A stretch of 64,000 bases of DNA from Lantana camara (GCA_037501455.1 CM074865.1:14082501-14146500), one strand, 5' to 3'. Counted from the first letter of the stretch, positions 10,541 through 23,632 are shown. The notes: generated by a model not told the origin, from the letters alone. Translations and numbers: made by a program.

Positions 10541-13348
10541 ATTATATTAAGCGACAACTTTATATAAAAATTCAAGCTAATATAAAGATATATCATCAAA
10601 TATTAAAACATCTCAACGCATCACTGTAATACACATTTTGCTCAAAATAAACTTTATAGCCATTGGGCTGAAACTTTAAAGAACTTGTGGGTTGTGGCAG
10701 TGCAGAAAATGGTAATGCACTAAATATAATTAGAAAACTACACAAGTATATTCTTAAGAATTAGAATAAAAACATTGATCTACCAAATCCTGCATCTCAA
10801 ATGGTGACACGAAGTTCCATAAGCCCCATACACATAGTTTGATCAGAAATTCTCCTATGCCTGGGAGTTTGGAGCGAATATTGAGATTCATTCTTTCATT
10901 CAGTAGTTTGATCAGTTATAATGAACGTGACAATTCTTAAATATCATTATATGGTGTCATTAGTATCGAAAATTGTTACGTAATGATGTCCTACCCATAG
11001 ATTATCCGGAATGGACCCAAAACGAAGGTCCAACTCAAATAAATGTCAAAATAAAAGGAGCATCTGATAAAACTTCAACCCAGATGAATCAGGAGAGTAG
11101 GTTCGCCTGAACAGGACCACCTAATAAGGATCCAAGCTCGCAGCACCAGTTTGCTGGACATGCTCGCAAGGGTTGTCCGGAGAGAGTCAATGCAGAGCCC
11201 AAAAATAAGAGAGAGATTGCACAATAATAAGGAGTGAATAAATAATACCTAAGCAAAAATACTTGAATAAATAATACCTAAGCAAAAATACTTGAATTTA
11301 GAGTACATCAGAGAGAGATACTCGTATCAAGAAATTAGGACAATACGGATCCATGACTTATAAATAGGGGAAGGGGAAGGGGTGAATAATCAAGGGGAAG
11401 CAAAAAACATGAGAAAATAAGAGAGATGAGATATTAGGACGTTTCGGAATAGCGCCATCATAATAAATTATAAAAAAGATTATGATATTCAATGTTTTTG
11501 TGTATTATAGGAGGTGATATATAGACTATAGAGGGCATATTTCTATGTATATTAATTTAAGTCAATATTAATATGTACCAAAGTCCAAACACAATGAAAA
11601 TTGGACATAAATTGAGGAGTGGAGGACAAAAAGGTACATCCAATGGCTTCAGCCTACATAAACATTTAGTAATAAATAAATAAACAAGCTGAATCACAAT
11701 ATGATATAGTTAATTTGGTCAAAATGACATTTCATGTTAACTTATCCCTCCGCCATTTGCGCAACCAATGTCCAAACCCCCACTTCCACTTATAATCCTT
11801 CTCTTTGACCTTTACTTACATCTCCTTATTTTATTTTATAATCACGCCCTTTTTTTTAAAACATTAACAACTAGCAACTGTTTTTTAATTTAGAATAATT
11901 TTATTGCTTTATCCCTTTATTATTTTACCCTTCCTTTTTTTCAACAATTTTCAACTCTCTCGAAAGTTGGGCTCATTGGTATTGTACGTGGATCATTTTT
12001 GACCAATTTTATCTCAGTTTATTTGACCGATATTATTGATATATAGTAAATAGCAAAAATAATAATTTTGGCAAAATTATGAGAAAATTTGATAAACAAT
12101 AAGAGAGTAATTAAATAGAGTTTAAGAAGCAAGATTTTGGAACACTAAAAATACCTCCTTTTAATTACAAAATAGTTATCGTAACCATCGAATAGTGTAA
12201 TTCAATAGTTAAATATCACACAAACCGACTAATATTCAAGTTCATTATAAGCGAACTCAAATCCCTCCGTGACCAATCTCTTTGGTAGAAAATATAACAC
12301 GACCCAACAAAAATATTACATACAATATATATCTATTTTGAAAAATAAACAAATTCTCAGTTGAAATCATTTAAGAACTCCATGTAAGTTTTTGTTTGAA
12401 TGTCCTTGTCCCTAACCCTAACTCCATTCCCTAAAGACATGCAAGCCAGAATTTGGTCAGTATCCGCAACGACCAATCCAGGAGATTAGAGCAGCACAAT
12501 TCCAAGAAAGATTTTAATGTTCAAAGTATAAATAAATAAATAAATGAGATTTAATTATAAATTCCAAGGTAAATATTGCTAGGGAATGTGAGTATGTGAG
12601 CAAGAGTGGCTGCATGTGATATTGCTCTGTTTTTCCTCTTTGGCATTGTACATGTCAGTGAATCCCTCTTGAGAATCTCTAATCTTTTTGTGATTGACTT
12701 TGACTTTAGTCTCATTTTTTTCTTTTTCTTTTATTTATTATTCACGATTTTTATAATATTTCAATTAATTCATTATTTGTAGGGCCTATGCATATTTTCT
12801 AAGGAATATGGGAGATAATTTGCTCCCACTTTTAACTATTCTTTTTGCTTAATGTTGAGGTTATAAAAACTTTGGGTAAATTAGGCACAACCCCCCAAAT
12901 ATTAATTTACATATTGTCCCCTAATATTTAGATTTATCTACATCGTACCAGATCAAATTGATTAAGAGAAACGAAAATGCATGCGTGGATACTCTAGCAT
13001 ATAAAGGGCATGAAGTGTAGGGTATAGCATTTTGACAAGTTCGATAGCAATATTGGCATTCTCCTTGATGAGAATTTTCCTTTTAATAATTAATTGACAG
13101 CGGTTAATGTTTTAAATAAAAACATGTATGTAAACACAAGTTTCAAAGGGTTTAAGTGCACTTTTCTCCCTACATCCGGGGTTAAAGCATATTTTTCTCA
13201 TAAATTGGGTATAATTTTTTTTTTCCCGACAAATTCTCTAGATTAATATTATATTTGATATGTGTGGCAGTGTAGGTGACTCAAATAAAAAATTCGATAA
13301 GCTGAAAATTTGTTTTGTGTTTAGCAAATCAACCATCAGTCATTAGAT
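10541..13348. other. Gene-free AT-rich intergenic DNA
   Basis: No credible coding frame on either strand. Contains a 29-bp tandem duplication (11236-11293) and transposon-like scraps such as the ACAACCCCCCAAATA stretch near 12880. Nothing complete was recognised. Confidence 0.7.
11236..11293 (+). repeat. 29-bp tandem duplication
   Basis: A 29-bp unit beginning GAATAAATAATACC and ending AAATACTT occurs twice in tandem without mismatch (11236-11264 and 11265-11293). Confidence 0.85.
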
Positions 13349-13356
13349 ATAATAAA

Positions 13357-13726
13357 GAGAAAATAACATGTTTAGCTCCTAAAGTTTCAAATTTGTCTCA
13401 TTCTAGTTTTTAAAGTTTCAAAAGTAACAGATTGTCCCTAATGTTACTAATTTGTTTCTTAACAACTTTTTCAATAATGATGTGGAAGGAAAAAATTTCA
13501 TATGTGTCACGCTTAGTAAAAGTATTCTTGTTTTGTAACTTTAAGGTGACACCCTTTAAAACCAATTACAAAAAAATTTCCCGGCAATATTTTCACTAGT
13601 AAATTTGTTAAGGGACAAACTTGAAACAGATTAATAACGTTAGGAACTTATTTGTTACTTTAAAAATTTTAGGAATTAAAGTAATACAAATTCAAAACTT
13701 TAGGTATTAAACATGACATTTGTTGA
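13357..13726. mobile_element. MITE with long inverted repeats
   Basis: The first and last 110 or so bases are diverged reverse complements, recognisable by ACATGTTTAGCTCCTAAAGTTT on the left and the matching TTTAGGTATTAAACATG on the right. An 8-bp direct repeat ATAATAAA flanks it (13349-13356, 13727-13734). No coding capacity. The 8-bp duplication and AT-rich body fit a hAT or Mutator-like MITE; the superfamily is not settled. Confidence 0.65.
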
Positions 13727-13734
13727 ATAATAAA

Positions 13735-16099
13735 CTATAAATTGTTATATGGTCTTTGACCACCCAATGCAAATAATTAAATTAAATAATCTTTTTTCCT
13801 TTCTTGATTAAAAAAATTAAAGGAAAAAGGCATAAAAAATTGTGTAGATTGTCTGTGCGCAATCCTGATGGTATCAATCAACAACCGACCGAGGAAATTC
13901 ACGAGTACTCATGATCTCCGTGCGTGGTATGAGTCTACTGATTGAACAAACCCCCAATTTTGTTGACTTTTCTTTCTTCATCAATTATCATATTTCTTTG
14001 TCAAACATATTTTGGTAACTTTGCTCTGTGTTTTCAGTATCCTTCTCCTTTTCTATTTTATTTTAAAGTTGTTCACATAACGAATGACATTATGACAACT
14101 TCCATGTCTATGGAATTTAGGTATACTTTTGTAATTATTTATGATCTATGATAGGTGGAAATTTTTAGAAATGTCAATTGGTTGTGTCCACGAACGAAAC
14201 CAAGATTAGGGGATTATAAATATTCAAAATTAAGGGAGCAAAATTTCAAATTTAGGGGTAAAAATATAAAATTTCCAAATTATATATATAAAATAAAAAA
14301 CAAAATTGGGGTGGGGTGGGGGACCTCGGGTTCCGTCCCTAATTGTGTGTGATACTTGTGTCCGATTGTGTCCGACACGCTTCATATGAGGAATTTAAGA
14401 AAAAATCTGTATCGTGTTGCGGTTTCCGTATCTGTATATCATAATTAATTAGGTTATAGTTTGTGAATAGACTATTCTAAATTTGAGTAAAGTATGATAC
14501 ATAGATACGAATATAGTAATACGAATATAATAATATAATTTTTATTTTAGATTTCTCACGTAGATACAATAACATAATTTTTATAAATTTCTCACGTAAC
14601 AGATTTACGACACCACTGTACAATAAAACATGACACGACACGACACGATAATATGATATTTTTGAAAATATATATAAAAAAGTAAACATATCTTTTATTT
14701 AAAAAATCTTGATGATCAATATTACAACATACTCGATCAGCGCACAACAAAGGTTAAAAGAATAATTATATATAATTTATTCATTCCACAATTTAATACA
14801 ATTTTACTATTAATATTATACTGACTTAATAAGTGGTTCATATAATTTCATTCATATCTAAGTATAATGGTCCAATTTCCATCCTTCTTTGGTCTTCTCT
14901 TTCCTATTCATAGAAATTCAAATTTTAAATTTCCAAATTCATTATATATTTCGATATAAAAAAGATACAAAATATTTTGATAGTGACTTATGTAGCCCTA
15001 CCACAAATATAATTGCTTCTACTCGTGTCTACGATCCCAAATCTAATAATTACAATGAGTGCCACTACAAAACCACATATAGATATATTTTGGATTTAAT
15101 TTCAAAAGAATTTACAAATTATTTAAAATAATATTGTGTAATTAGTTAGGCGGATATTTGATTCAAAAGTGTTGGACGTGATAGGCGCAGGGATTGAGTA
15201 CATTTTGGTAGGGGCCTCTCCACCAATAAAAACACATAAAAATGCCTTAAAGTTGTTTCCCATACTCACCAGAAAATAACAAATATTAAAATTTAAAATT
15301 TTGATTTACGAATATTTTATTTTTGTTTAATATAAACTTTAGACTATAGAGAACAGGGGCCATGCATGATGCAGAAATTTGAGAAAAATTGATTTATGAA
15401 AATATTAAATACCAATTCGAGACATATGGTTTGTTATGGTCAAAAAGCATCGTATTTTCATTAATTAATTGGGGGCCCATTAGCCGAACGAGTTGTCATT
15501 CTTCAATCTTCAAAAACTTTCCTTTTTGCCTTTTTTCTATTTTTGTGTGTTTTGAAATTATTTTTAATGAAGTTCAAATTTATAATAGAATATTTTATGT
15601 CATAAATGTTTTTCTGTGGGTGTTGTAATTTAGTTGATCAACAATTGACTAACTTAATTAGAATTTTATATTTAAATTTTTGGATGTACAAGTACTATTA
15701 ATAGATAGAGTTGTAATTTTTACTGAACTTTTTAATTTAGTATGTAGAAATACAATAAAAAAGTTATAAAATATTTAACCTAATAAACAATAGAGGAAAA
15801 AATAACTTACCATTTGTAATAATATCATTTTCTCAATTATTTATTAAAATTTCTAAATGTTTCAAATTGTTATTTATATTTTATAAAAAATTTGAAATTG
15901 TCATCTCGATCATGTAAGTATTAATACGTTTCTCATTTTCAATGAAAAATTAATAATGTGACAAATAAATGAGCCACATATTAAAACATCTAAATGACAA
16001 AGATAACGATCTCAAATTTTTGATAAAATATAGAGATAATTTTCGAATATTTAAAATTTTAGGTAAAAAGCTAAGAAAACTATTAAAGGATAAGTTCTT
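13735..16099. other. Gene-free AT-rich intergenic DNA
   Basis: Short open frames here (for example near 13942, 14889, 15389) are AT-rich, lack similarity to known domains and have no exon-like neighbours, so they are not called genes. A G-run (14309-14327) and ACGACACGACACG-type microrepeats (14630-14650) are the only local features. Confidence 0.65.
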
Positions 16100-16348
16100 T
16101 TTTCTTGGAATTCCCGAAAACTCCCCAAATGATAAGTTCAATTCCTTTTAGCTCCCCATTTTAAAAAATGATGTATTAAAACTCAAGAATCGCGTATCTA
16201 AAACCCCAAATGATGTATTTGAAATACAAGGAAAAAATCACGTATCTAAATCCCAGAATCGCGTATCTAAAACCCCAAATGATGTATTCGAAAATGGGGA
16301 GTTAAAAGGAACTTTTCAAACCCATGGGGAGTTTTCAAAAATTGCCCC
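16100..16348. mobile_element. Small inverted-repeat element (MITE)
   Basis: The left arm (about 16105-16163, containing GAAAACTCCCCAAATGATAAG and AGCTCCCCATTTT) pairs with the right arm (about 16292-16348, AAAATGGGGAGTT and GGGGAGTTTTC). Between them, a CGCGTATCTAAAACCCC unit followed by AAATGATGTATT occurs twice. No protein is encoded and no clear target duplication was found. Confidence 0.6.
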
Positions 16349-16852
16349 ATATAATATATAAGATCTCAAAAGAAAAAAGAAACGAAAATACATCTATATA
16401 TATATAATCTAGGTCTTGTTCTTTACCACTTTATCACTTTAGTCCCTTTTTCTTTGGATTTTTCTAATTTTTAACTTTTGTTGCAATTCTTTCTTCAGCT
16501 TTATTCATCTTGATCAATACGCACCCAAAATCGAGAGAGAAAACCAAAATTATATCACACGAATTTAACTGCATTTGGCACAGGCAAACTTAACTCCACC
16601 TTTAGAATAAATTCAAATAATTTTTAACAATAAATTACCTTACTATTATAGTGAAATAAACACCATTTGACATATATAATAACACTCACATTCCTAAAAC
16701 TGAATATCATAATATTTTTTAGCATAAAATCGCTTTGACATTTTAGTTTAGTCGTTTTTTTTCTTCCTCAATGTATATCATAAGCATAAAATTAGTTTTT
16801 TCCTTTTCAAATTAAGCCCCTAAAAAATTGTATAAATAAATTAGAGAAAATT

Positions 16853-17790
16853 GCATTTTAGGTCCCATAGGAAATATGTCAATTTTTTTTTGGTCCCGTA
16901 GTTTTTAAATCGTCCCACACTTTTTGTTTTTCGACAAATGTAGTCCCAAAATGAAAAAATTTCAATATTAGTCCCAACAAATTTAGAAATATATATTTAT
17001 AATATTTTTTCTTAATTAAAGAATACATATCAAATATTAGGAAAAATTCAAAAGAATACCAACCACATGATATGCATTTTATTTTTATAGTAAATAATAA
17101 ATTATTACATTTTAAAGTATAAGTATTACTTTAAAATTATAAAATAAAAAAAATTATACATAATAACATAATTAATAAAATAATCTTCATATTGCATTTA
17201 ATTAAAAATATGTAAAAGAAAAAATTGAAAATAATTAATATTTATATTATATATATAACATTGCATTTATTTAAAATAATTGACGTTGGGTGTAGTTAAA
17301 ATTGGAAATAACTGAAAATTTATATATTTTTTATTCAACAATATAATATTAATTAAAAAATTAAAAAGTAATTAGTAGCCATATATATTTAATGAGAATT
17401 AAAAAATAACATCAAAATTTTAAAACACTATAATAATATAACGTACAATTATATTTATACTATAATTATAATAGTTCATTAATATAATATTTAACTAGAA
17501 TTAAAAATAAATTTTAAAAATATCATATTTAATTAAAAATAAAAGTTAATAGCATAATAAAAAATCATTATAATAATATTTAATTATATTTATATTATAA
17601 TTATAACAATTTTATATAATTGTATTATAAAAAACATAATTAAAAATAAATTATTGTTGTCAAAAATAAATTTTTTAAACTTTGGGACTATATTTGTCGA
17701 AAAACTAAAAATACGGGACGATTCAAAAACTACAGGACCAAAAAAAATTTGACCTGTTTCCTATGGGACTAAAAATGTAATTTTCTCATT
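16853..17790. mobile_element. Mutator-like non-autonomous element with ~130-bp inverted repeats
   Basis: The left terminus begins GAGAAAATTGCATTTTAGG and the right terminus is its diverged complement. The arms match over about 130 bp, including the TTTTCGACAAAT(G/A)TAGTCCC block. The interior is AT-rich and non-coding. Flanks are both AT-rich (AAATTA / ATTAAA) and no exact duplication could be fixed by eye. Long arms and non-coding interior suggest a MULE. Confidence 0.65.
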
Positions 17791-18715
17791 AAATTTCTAA
17801 CTTTATCTCTAAAATCAAAGACAGTGCTATATTGGGGAGGAAAGTGGCTCCGTCCCTCCTAAAATTTGAATTTTTGTTATTTTTATATGTATTTATTAAT
17901 ATATTACATTTTTGCCTCTCCTATTTAGAGATTTTGCTATTCGTATTTATTTTTTATCTCCTCTTATTTTAAATCTGATCCTATCCCTGTCTAAAATTAT
18001 TTTTATATCAAGGTTTAAATGGATAATTTATTTATAATTTGCTCAGACGCCAGCATATTGAATTATCTCGTAACTTCAAATCTTTACGGTATAGAATTTA
18101 TATTCTTTCATCAGATCGGGCACGAATTGTAATTATATATAATTTGAGACCGACATATAAAAAACCTTAAAATAAATATTGACATAATTTTTTCTTTTCT
18201 TAGTGGATAGATTGATAGAACATGTGGTAAAGAAGCTTTTTTCTTTTCTCACCAAGTTGTTAGTTGCGCTTCCTCCAACTATTACGAAATCTATTAGTTC
18301 ACTTCACCGGAAAAATACTCTTCTTTTTTCACCTCTAACATATAGGGAAATAAATGAAAGAATACTTGAATATGTGTTAAAAATCCGTGTTAAATGCAAG
18401 TAATTACTAGAAATGATTACATTTTGCAATTTGTCAAGACAAGTAAACGCCATACAACCACCTACAACGCCGACTTACTCTACCCTAAACTTGTATTGCA
18501 ATTTCCTCAAATTTTCAAAGTAGGCCGTACTTTTGTCCCATTACGAATGAATTTATAGGCAACACAAAATAAATACAATTATGTTCCCAATTATTATGCT
18601 ATCTTAATATTGATAGTTGATCTAGAGGGATAAAACACCAAATTTCTTAAGCAAAGTTTAGGATTATTCTAATTTTATGAAGGGAACAATTGTGTTTCTG
18701 AGTCGAAAAGAGCAG
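17791..18715. other. Gene-free interval
   Basis: No supported gene. A weak frame at 18203-18403 has no recognisable domain. Confidence 0.6.
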
Positions 18716-18720
18716 AATTG

Positions 18721-19161
18721 TGTTAACAGTATGGAAAATATCTGATTCTACAGCCACAAAATGGATGAATTCACACAATGTATGGTAACCTTGGGAAAGA
18801 AGAAAGAGTTGAGAGAAGGTAGAGAGAGAATTGAGAGAAAACTGAATTGTTGATTGCCAAAATCTGCCCAACAACAAACCCACGCAACATACAAAAATGG
18901 TCCCAAAATCAGCAACAATTGCCCACTACCAACAGGCCAATAACAGCACGACACGAGCGGCCCGTAAAACGGAATAATTAAAAATTAAAACTGAATGAAG
19001 TCTTCACAAAACGACGTCGCATGAGCAAGTTATATTTCTCAGCCAACTAAAAGAAGCGTGTTACGTTTCTTATAAAACATAATCCCCAAAGTCTTATGCC
19101 ATGAAACCAAGCCTTCTCTTCATCATCTTGATTAGCCTGCAACTCTGCCATCTTCATAATA
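18721..19161 (-). mobile_element. Gypsy 3' LTR (left copy)
   Basis: Matches the right copy along its whole length. In element orientation its first bases read TATTATGAAG where the other LTR has TGTTATGAAG, so the terminal TG is mutated to TA. The adjacent polypurine tract is the complement of CATCCCCCTTGATTT (about 19166-19180). The pol frame runs into this LTR and stops at 19047. Confidence 0.9.
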
Positions 19162-19868
19162 GTACATCCCCCTTGATTTAAGGCTTGACCCCAAGCCTCA
19201 ACCTTTGGATATATTTGAATGATGGGGTAGTAATCCTTCCATGTTGCTTCAGAAACTGGAAGGTGTGACCACTGAACAAGCAACTGCACCACTGCTGCAT
19301 TGTTCCTTTTTACCATCCTTCGAGCTAAGACTTTAATAGGTTTGAGAATAACCTGTGCATCATCATCAAAGTCTAGTAGCACACTAGTAACTTTATCACT
19401 TGCTCCAACATGTCTCTTTAGCACTAATACATGGAAAACAGGATGGATCTTAGCATCACTTGGTAAATTGAGTTTATAAGCCACTTGACCAATCCTCTCA
19501 ATCACAGTAAAAGGACTTGCAAATTTTGGGCTTAATTTCCAAATTTTACTGTGTCGGATTGAGAGTTGTCTGTAGGGTTTTAGCTTCAAGTAAACTCTGT
19601 CCCCCACAGCAAATTCCCTTTCTTGTCTGTTCCTGTCAGCCATTTGCTTCATTCTATTTTGAGCCTCCAAAAGTTGGTGCTTAAGGTATTGTTGCATCTG
19701 TTCTCTCTTATAGGTTAATTCTTCAATTCCAACTGATGCACCCTGATACTCTGATGATAGAGCAAAATATGAAGGTTTGTACCCGTAAAGAGCTTCCAAG
19801 GGAGTGAGTTTAAGGGCTGTATGAAAGTTGGTGTTATACCACAACTGTGCCATAGCCAACCATTTCAT
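19047..19868 (-). pseudogene. Gypsy integrase C-terminus with chromodomain-like tail
   Basis: Begins with the end of the integrase fold (AQLWYNTNFHTALKLTPLEALYGYKP), then the basic linker EREFAVGDRVYLKLKPY, the GPF-like KFASPFTVIERIGQVAYKLNLP block, and then ILKPIKVLARRMVKRNNAAVVQLLVQW...ATW, a chromodomain-type sequence. Chromodomains guide integration into marked chromatin in this lineage. The last 38 or so codons lie inside the 3' LTR. It follows in frame from the upstream integrase segment but is separated from it by a TGA just before 19868 and a TAA near 19938. Confidence 0.9.
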
Positions 19869-19937
19869 TCAATGCTTGGAAGTTAGACCACACATACACC
19901 TCAGATATGTCTCTAAGCACTGATTCACACGTTCAGT

Positions 19938-20225
19938 TTAACCATCTGTTTGAGGATGGTAAGCTGTACTTAAGTGCTGCTGAATTCCTGCTAACTGCAA
20001 CATTTCCTTCCATAGATGGCTGGTGAAAATCTTGTCTCTATCAGACACAATGCTGCTTGGCAACCCATGATGTTTATAAATTTCATTCAAGAAAATTTGA
20101 GCCAATTGTACTACAGTAAAAGGATGACTCAAGGTAATAAAATGAGCATATTTGGTAAAACGATCAACAATGACCCATATTACCTCATTCCCTTCAGATT
20201 TTGGTAACTGCTCAATGAAATCCAT
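19938..20225 (-). pseudogene. Gypsy integrase catalytic core fragment
   Basis: Carries MDFIEQLPKSEG with the first catalytic Asp, VDRFTKYAHFI, SDRDKIFTSHLW with the second Asp, and STAYHPQTDG. The stop at its end (TAA) sits where relatives have Gln before TERVN, which continues in the same frame beyond it. Upstream, a TGA separates it from IPEQA in the preceding segment, at a position usually Trp. All three pieces share one frame. Confidence 0.9.
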
Positions 20226-20237
20226 GGTGATGTGTTG

Positions 20238-21059
20238 TCATGCTTGCTCGGGAATAGGAAGAGGTTGTAATAAACCAGCTGATCGTCCAGTTTCATGCTT
20301 GTTCATTTGACAAATCTCACAGTTTTTCACCACATTTTCAACTTCTTTTAGAGCTCCAGGCCAAAGGAATATGCTCTTGAATCTCTGGTATGTCCCTTGT
20401 ATCCCCGAATGTCCACCTACAGTAGATGAGTGCAAGCTCAAGATAACTTGTTCCCTCAGTGCAGAGCCTTTTCCCACATACACCTTCCCTTTATACCTCA
20501 AAACTCCTTCATTGTAAGAAAATAGAGACATGTTGAAAGGAGACAACAAGATTTCAGCCATAGCTTCTTGAGCTGCATCATCTATGTTGTAACTGGTTGC
20601 TATTTCCTCTTTCCAAGCAGGTTGTAGAGTAGTTAAAGCATGGCAGGAGATTTCATCTTCTTTCCTCCTCCTGGACAAAGCATCTGCAGCTTTATTTTCT
20701 TGTCCCTTCTTATACTCAATAGTATAACTAAACCCCAACAGCTTGGTTAAGTACTTGTGTTGCAAGGGTGTGGAAATTTTTTGATCTATCAAGTACTTGA
20801 TGCTGCACTGATCAGTTCTGATGATGAATGTATTATGGATCAAATAATTCCTCCATTTATCCACTACTTGGATAATTGCTAATAATTCCTTCTCATAGAC
20901 AGACAATCCCAAAGATCTTGGGCTCAGAGACTTACTCATGAAGGCCAAAGGGTGTTTGTCTTGCATCAACACAACTCCTATCCCACTGTAATAAGCATCA
21001 GTTTCAAGGATGAATGGTTTAGAGAAATCTGGTAGAGCTAGGACAGGGGCTGTCACCAT
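20238..21059 (-). pseudogene. Gypsy RNase H and integrase zinc-binding region
   Basis: RNase H signature ILETDAYYSGIGVVLMQ, then LAFMSKSLSPR, YEKELLAII and RTDQCSIKYLIDQK. After the ADALSRR boundary comes the HHCC zinc-binding domain of integrase (LHSSTVGGHSG, CEICQMNK). The upstream junction with RT is broken by a base loss near 21080. Confidence 0.92.
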
Positions 21060-21182
21060 AGCTTCTTTTAATTCAAAGAATGCTTCTCAGCAACTTCATT
21101 CCATTTAAACTGTCCCTTCTTAGTGAGATCAGTCAAAGGTTTAACAATCACTCCATAGTTTCTTATGAAGTTTCTATAGTAG

Positions 21183-21416
21183 TTAGTACCCTGCCAAACC
21201 TAAGAATCCCCTCAAGCTTTTGACCGTTTTTGGAGTAGGCCAATTTACCATAGCTTGAATTTTGTGTGATTCAACTGATACTCCCCCTTTCTCAATGATG
21301 TGCCCAAGATATTCCACCTTACTTCTTCCAAAACTACACTTAGATGCCTTAACAAACAGCTGTTGTTGAACTAGGATTCCAAAAACAATCTCCAAATGCT
21401 GAATATGATCTTGCAA
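21183..21416 (-). pseudogene. Gypsy RT thumb fragment
   Basis: QDHIQHLEIVFGILVQQQLFVKASKCSFG, VEYLGHIIEKGGVSV and SLRGFLGLAGY are the conserved RT C-terminal blocks. After GY the frame is lost through a short duplication of an ACTAACT-like string near 21180, beyond which YRNFIRNYG is readable. Confidence 0.9.
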
Positions 21417-21430
21417 ACTTTCACTGTATA

Positions 21431-22483
21431 TTAAGATATCATCAAAAAATACCAGTACAAATTAAACTTCCTGAGATGCAGCTTAAAAATGGAATTCATC
21501 AGAGATTGGAAGGTTGCAGGAGCATTTGTCAAATCAAAGGGCATGACTCTGAATTCATATAATCCTGATGAAGTAACAAAGGCTGTCTTAGGGATGTCTT
21601 CATTCTTCACCCTAATCTGATGATAGCTAGATCTTAGGTCAAGTTTAGAGAAGATAGTTGCCTTCCCCAATTCATCCAGGAGATCATCAACAAGGGGTAT
21701 GGGGTAGCTATCTTTCACTGTTAGTGCATTCAGCTTCCTATAGTCCACACAAAACCTCCATCCACCATCCTTCTTCTTAACTAAAAAAATAGAGGAAGAG
21801 AAAGGGCTCACACTAGGTTGTATGATTCCACTGTTAAGCATTTCTTGGGCCAGTTTTTCAATCTCACATTTATGGAGGTAGGAGTATCTGTATGGATGTT
21901 GTTTAATGCTTTCTACCCCAACTTTAAGTTTGATGGAGTGGTCATGGCTTCTCTCAGGTGGTAGTCCCTTAGGTTCTCTGAACAAAACCTTATACTCAGA
22001 CATCAAAGGTTTGAGCTCATCAAGAGCATCTACTGTTTCCTTATTTTCTTCAGAAGAAACTAAACAGAAACAACTAAGAGATATGGTTCCCCTTTTTCTG
22101 AGTAGCTTTTGCAGTCCCTCTCCTGTTATCATTATTAGAGATGCTTCAAATTTCCCTCCTTGTAAAATGATCAACTCATCACCCTTGAAAAACTTGATTG
22201 TTTGTCTGTCAAAGTTAAGGGTAATGTCTCCTAACTTCCTTAAAGCATCAACTCCCACCACTAAATCACATCCCCCTAGCCTCAGTAATCTCACATTAGC
22301 TTTGAAATTGTGTCCACACATCTCCCATTTAAAGTCAATGCACTTAGAGTCACAGTGCATATTCGTTCCATCTGCTACAGTTACTGATAAGGGGTTAGTG
22401 CATTCAATGTCACATCCAGCTTTCCTAGCTATATCTAGATCAAGGAATGTGTGTGTGCTCCCAAAGTCAATGAGCACAACCAT
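21431..22483 (-). pseudogene. Gypsy protease and RT palm
   Basis: Starts VVLIDFGSTHTFLD: this is the retropepsin active-site block, but Ser/Thr of the usual D-S/T-G is Phe. The RT palm follows: CEIEKLAQEMLNSGIIQPS, FCVDYRKLNALTVKD, FSKLDLRSSYHQIRV, EFRVMPFDLTNAP. The frame is lost after LHLRKFN near 21465; the catalytic FFDDIL lies in the adjacent frame. It is in the same frame as gag, separated only by TAG at 22505-22507, where relatives read through without a stop. Confidence 0.92.
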
Positions 22484-22504
22484 GCTGACATTTCCAATTC
22501 TCCC

Positions 22505-23593
22505 CTAAATTTTAATGGTGTCTGGAGCTGGTCTCCCACTTGCTGCATTAACAGATATATGGAGATCAGTGTCTTCAGAGTCCCCTAGATCAATAACATC
22601 CTCATCATCTGTCCATTTTCCTTCTTCACAGAGGATCACAAAGAGATTTTCACACCTATGGCCTGGGTGAAACAAATCATCACATTTAAAACAGAGGTCT
22701 TTCTTCCTCTTGGCCTCCATCTTTTCAGCACTTAGCCTTTTGGTTGGTAGATACTTATCAGAGTTAGGCTTCTTTATGTTCTGATCCCTAATCCCAGTCT
22801 TCACATTCCAACTCTTAGACCCAACTTTGGAAGATTTTCCCATTGCTTCCAATAACCCCTGTTGTTTCTTAGCACAATGTATTGCCTTCTCAAGTGAGGG
22901 TGGGCCTATCATTTCAACCATTTGGCTAATCTTCTCCTTCAACCCATTGATGTAACTCTTGATGTAATAATCTTCAGTGAGTGATCGATTATGATTAACC
23001 ATAAAGGATTTCAGCTCCTCAAATTTCTGGGTGTATTCTTCCACTGATCTTTCCTGCTTGAGTTTATTAAACTGCCCAATGATATTACCCTCTCTCTGGG
23101 AAGAAACCCGTTCCAAAACCAGACTAGAAAATGTATCCCATGCCATATTATCCTTACCATCAACATAATCTAGAAACCAGTTATCAGCCTCATCCTCCAT
23201 GTGCATAGCAGATAAGACAATCTTTTCATAATCACTCATGGGGTTAAACTGAAAATATTTATAACACTTCCTAATCCATTGTCTAGGCTTACTACCTGTA
23301 AATCTAGGAAATTCCAGTTTGCTTTTGAGATTAGTATTTCCTGTTACCTCATTCACTCTTAGTGCAGGAGTTGGGAGAATTCCTCCTTCACCAAAAACCC
23401 TGTTGGAAGACAACATTGGATCTGCAGAATTGCTGGTTTCCTTCATCTTTCCCAGATTCTGCAAAGCACTGGAGATCTCTTCCAGCTGCGCTTTTATGAT
23501 ATCTTGGCCCTCCTTGAGTGTATCCTGACCCTCTTTGAGCTCTCTAGCTGCTGCGTCAAGCTCATCAATCCTCGTTGTGTTGTTCTTCGCCAT
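22505..23593 (-). pseudogene. Gypsy gag
   Basis: ATG at 23593 (MAKNNTTRIDEL) is preferred over upstream non-ATG starts. An N-terminal coiled-coil-like stretch (LKEGQDTLKEGQDIIKAQL) leads into the retrotrans_gag domain (LEFPRFTGSKPRQWIRKCYKYFQ, WDTFSSLVLERV, SVEEYTQKFEELKSFM). A zinc knuckle variant CFKCDDLFHPGHRC lies near the C-terminus. The frame itself is open, so this is the best preserved part of the element. It ends at TAG 22505-22507, apparently cutting gag from protease. Confidence 0.9.
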
Positions 23594-23632
23594 CTGTGCC
23601 CAGGAAATGCGCCAACGTAGCTCTAAGGCCAC

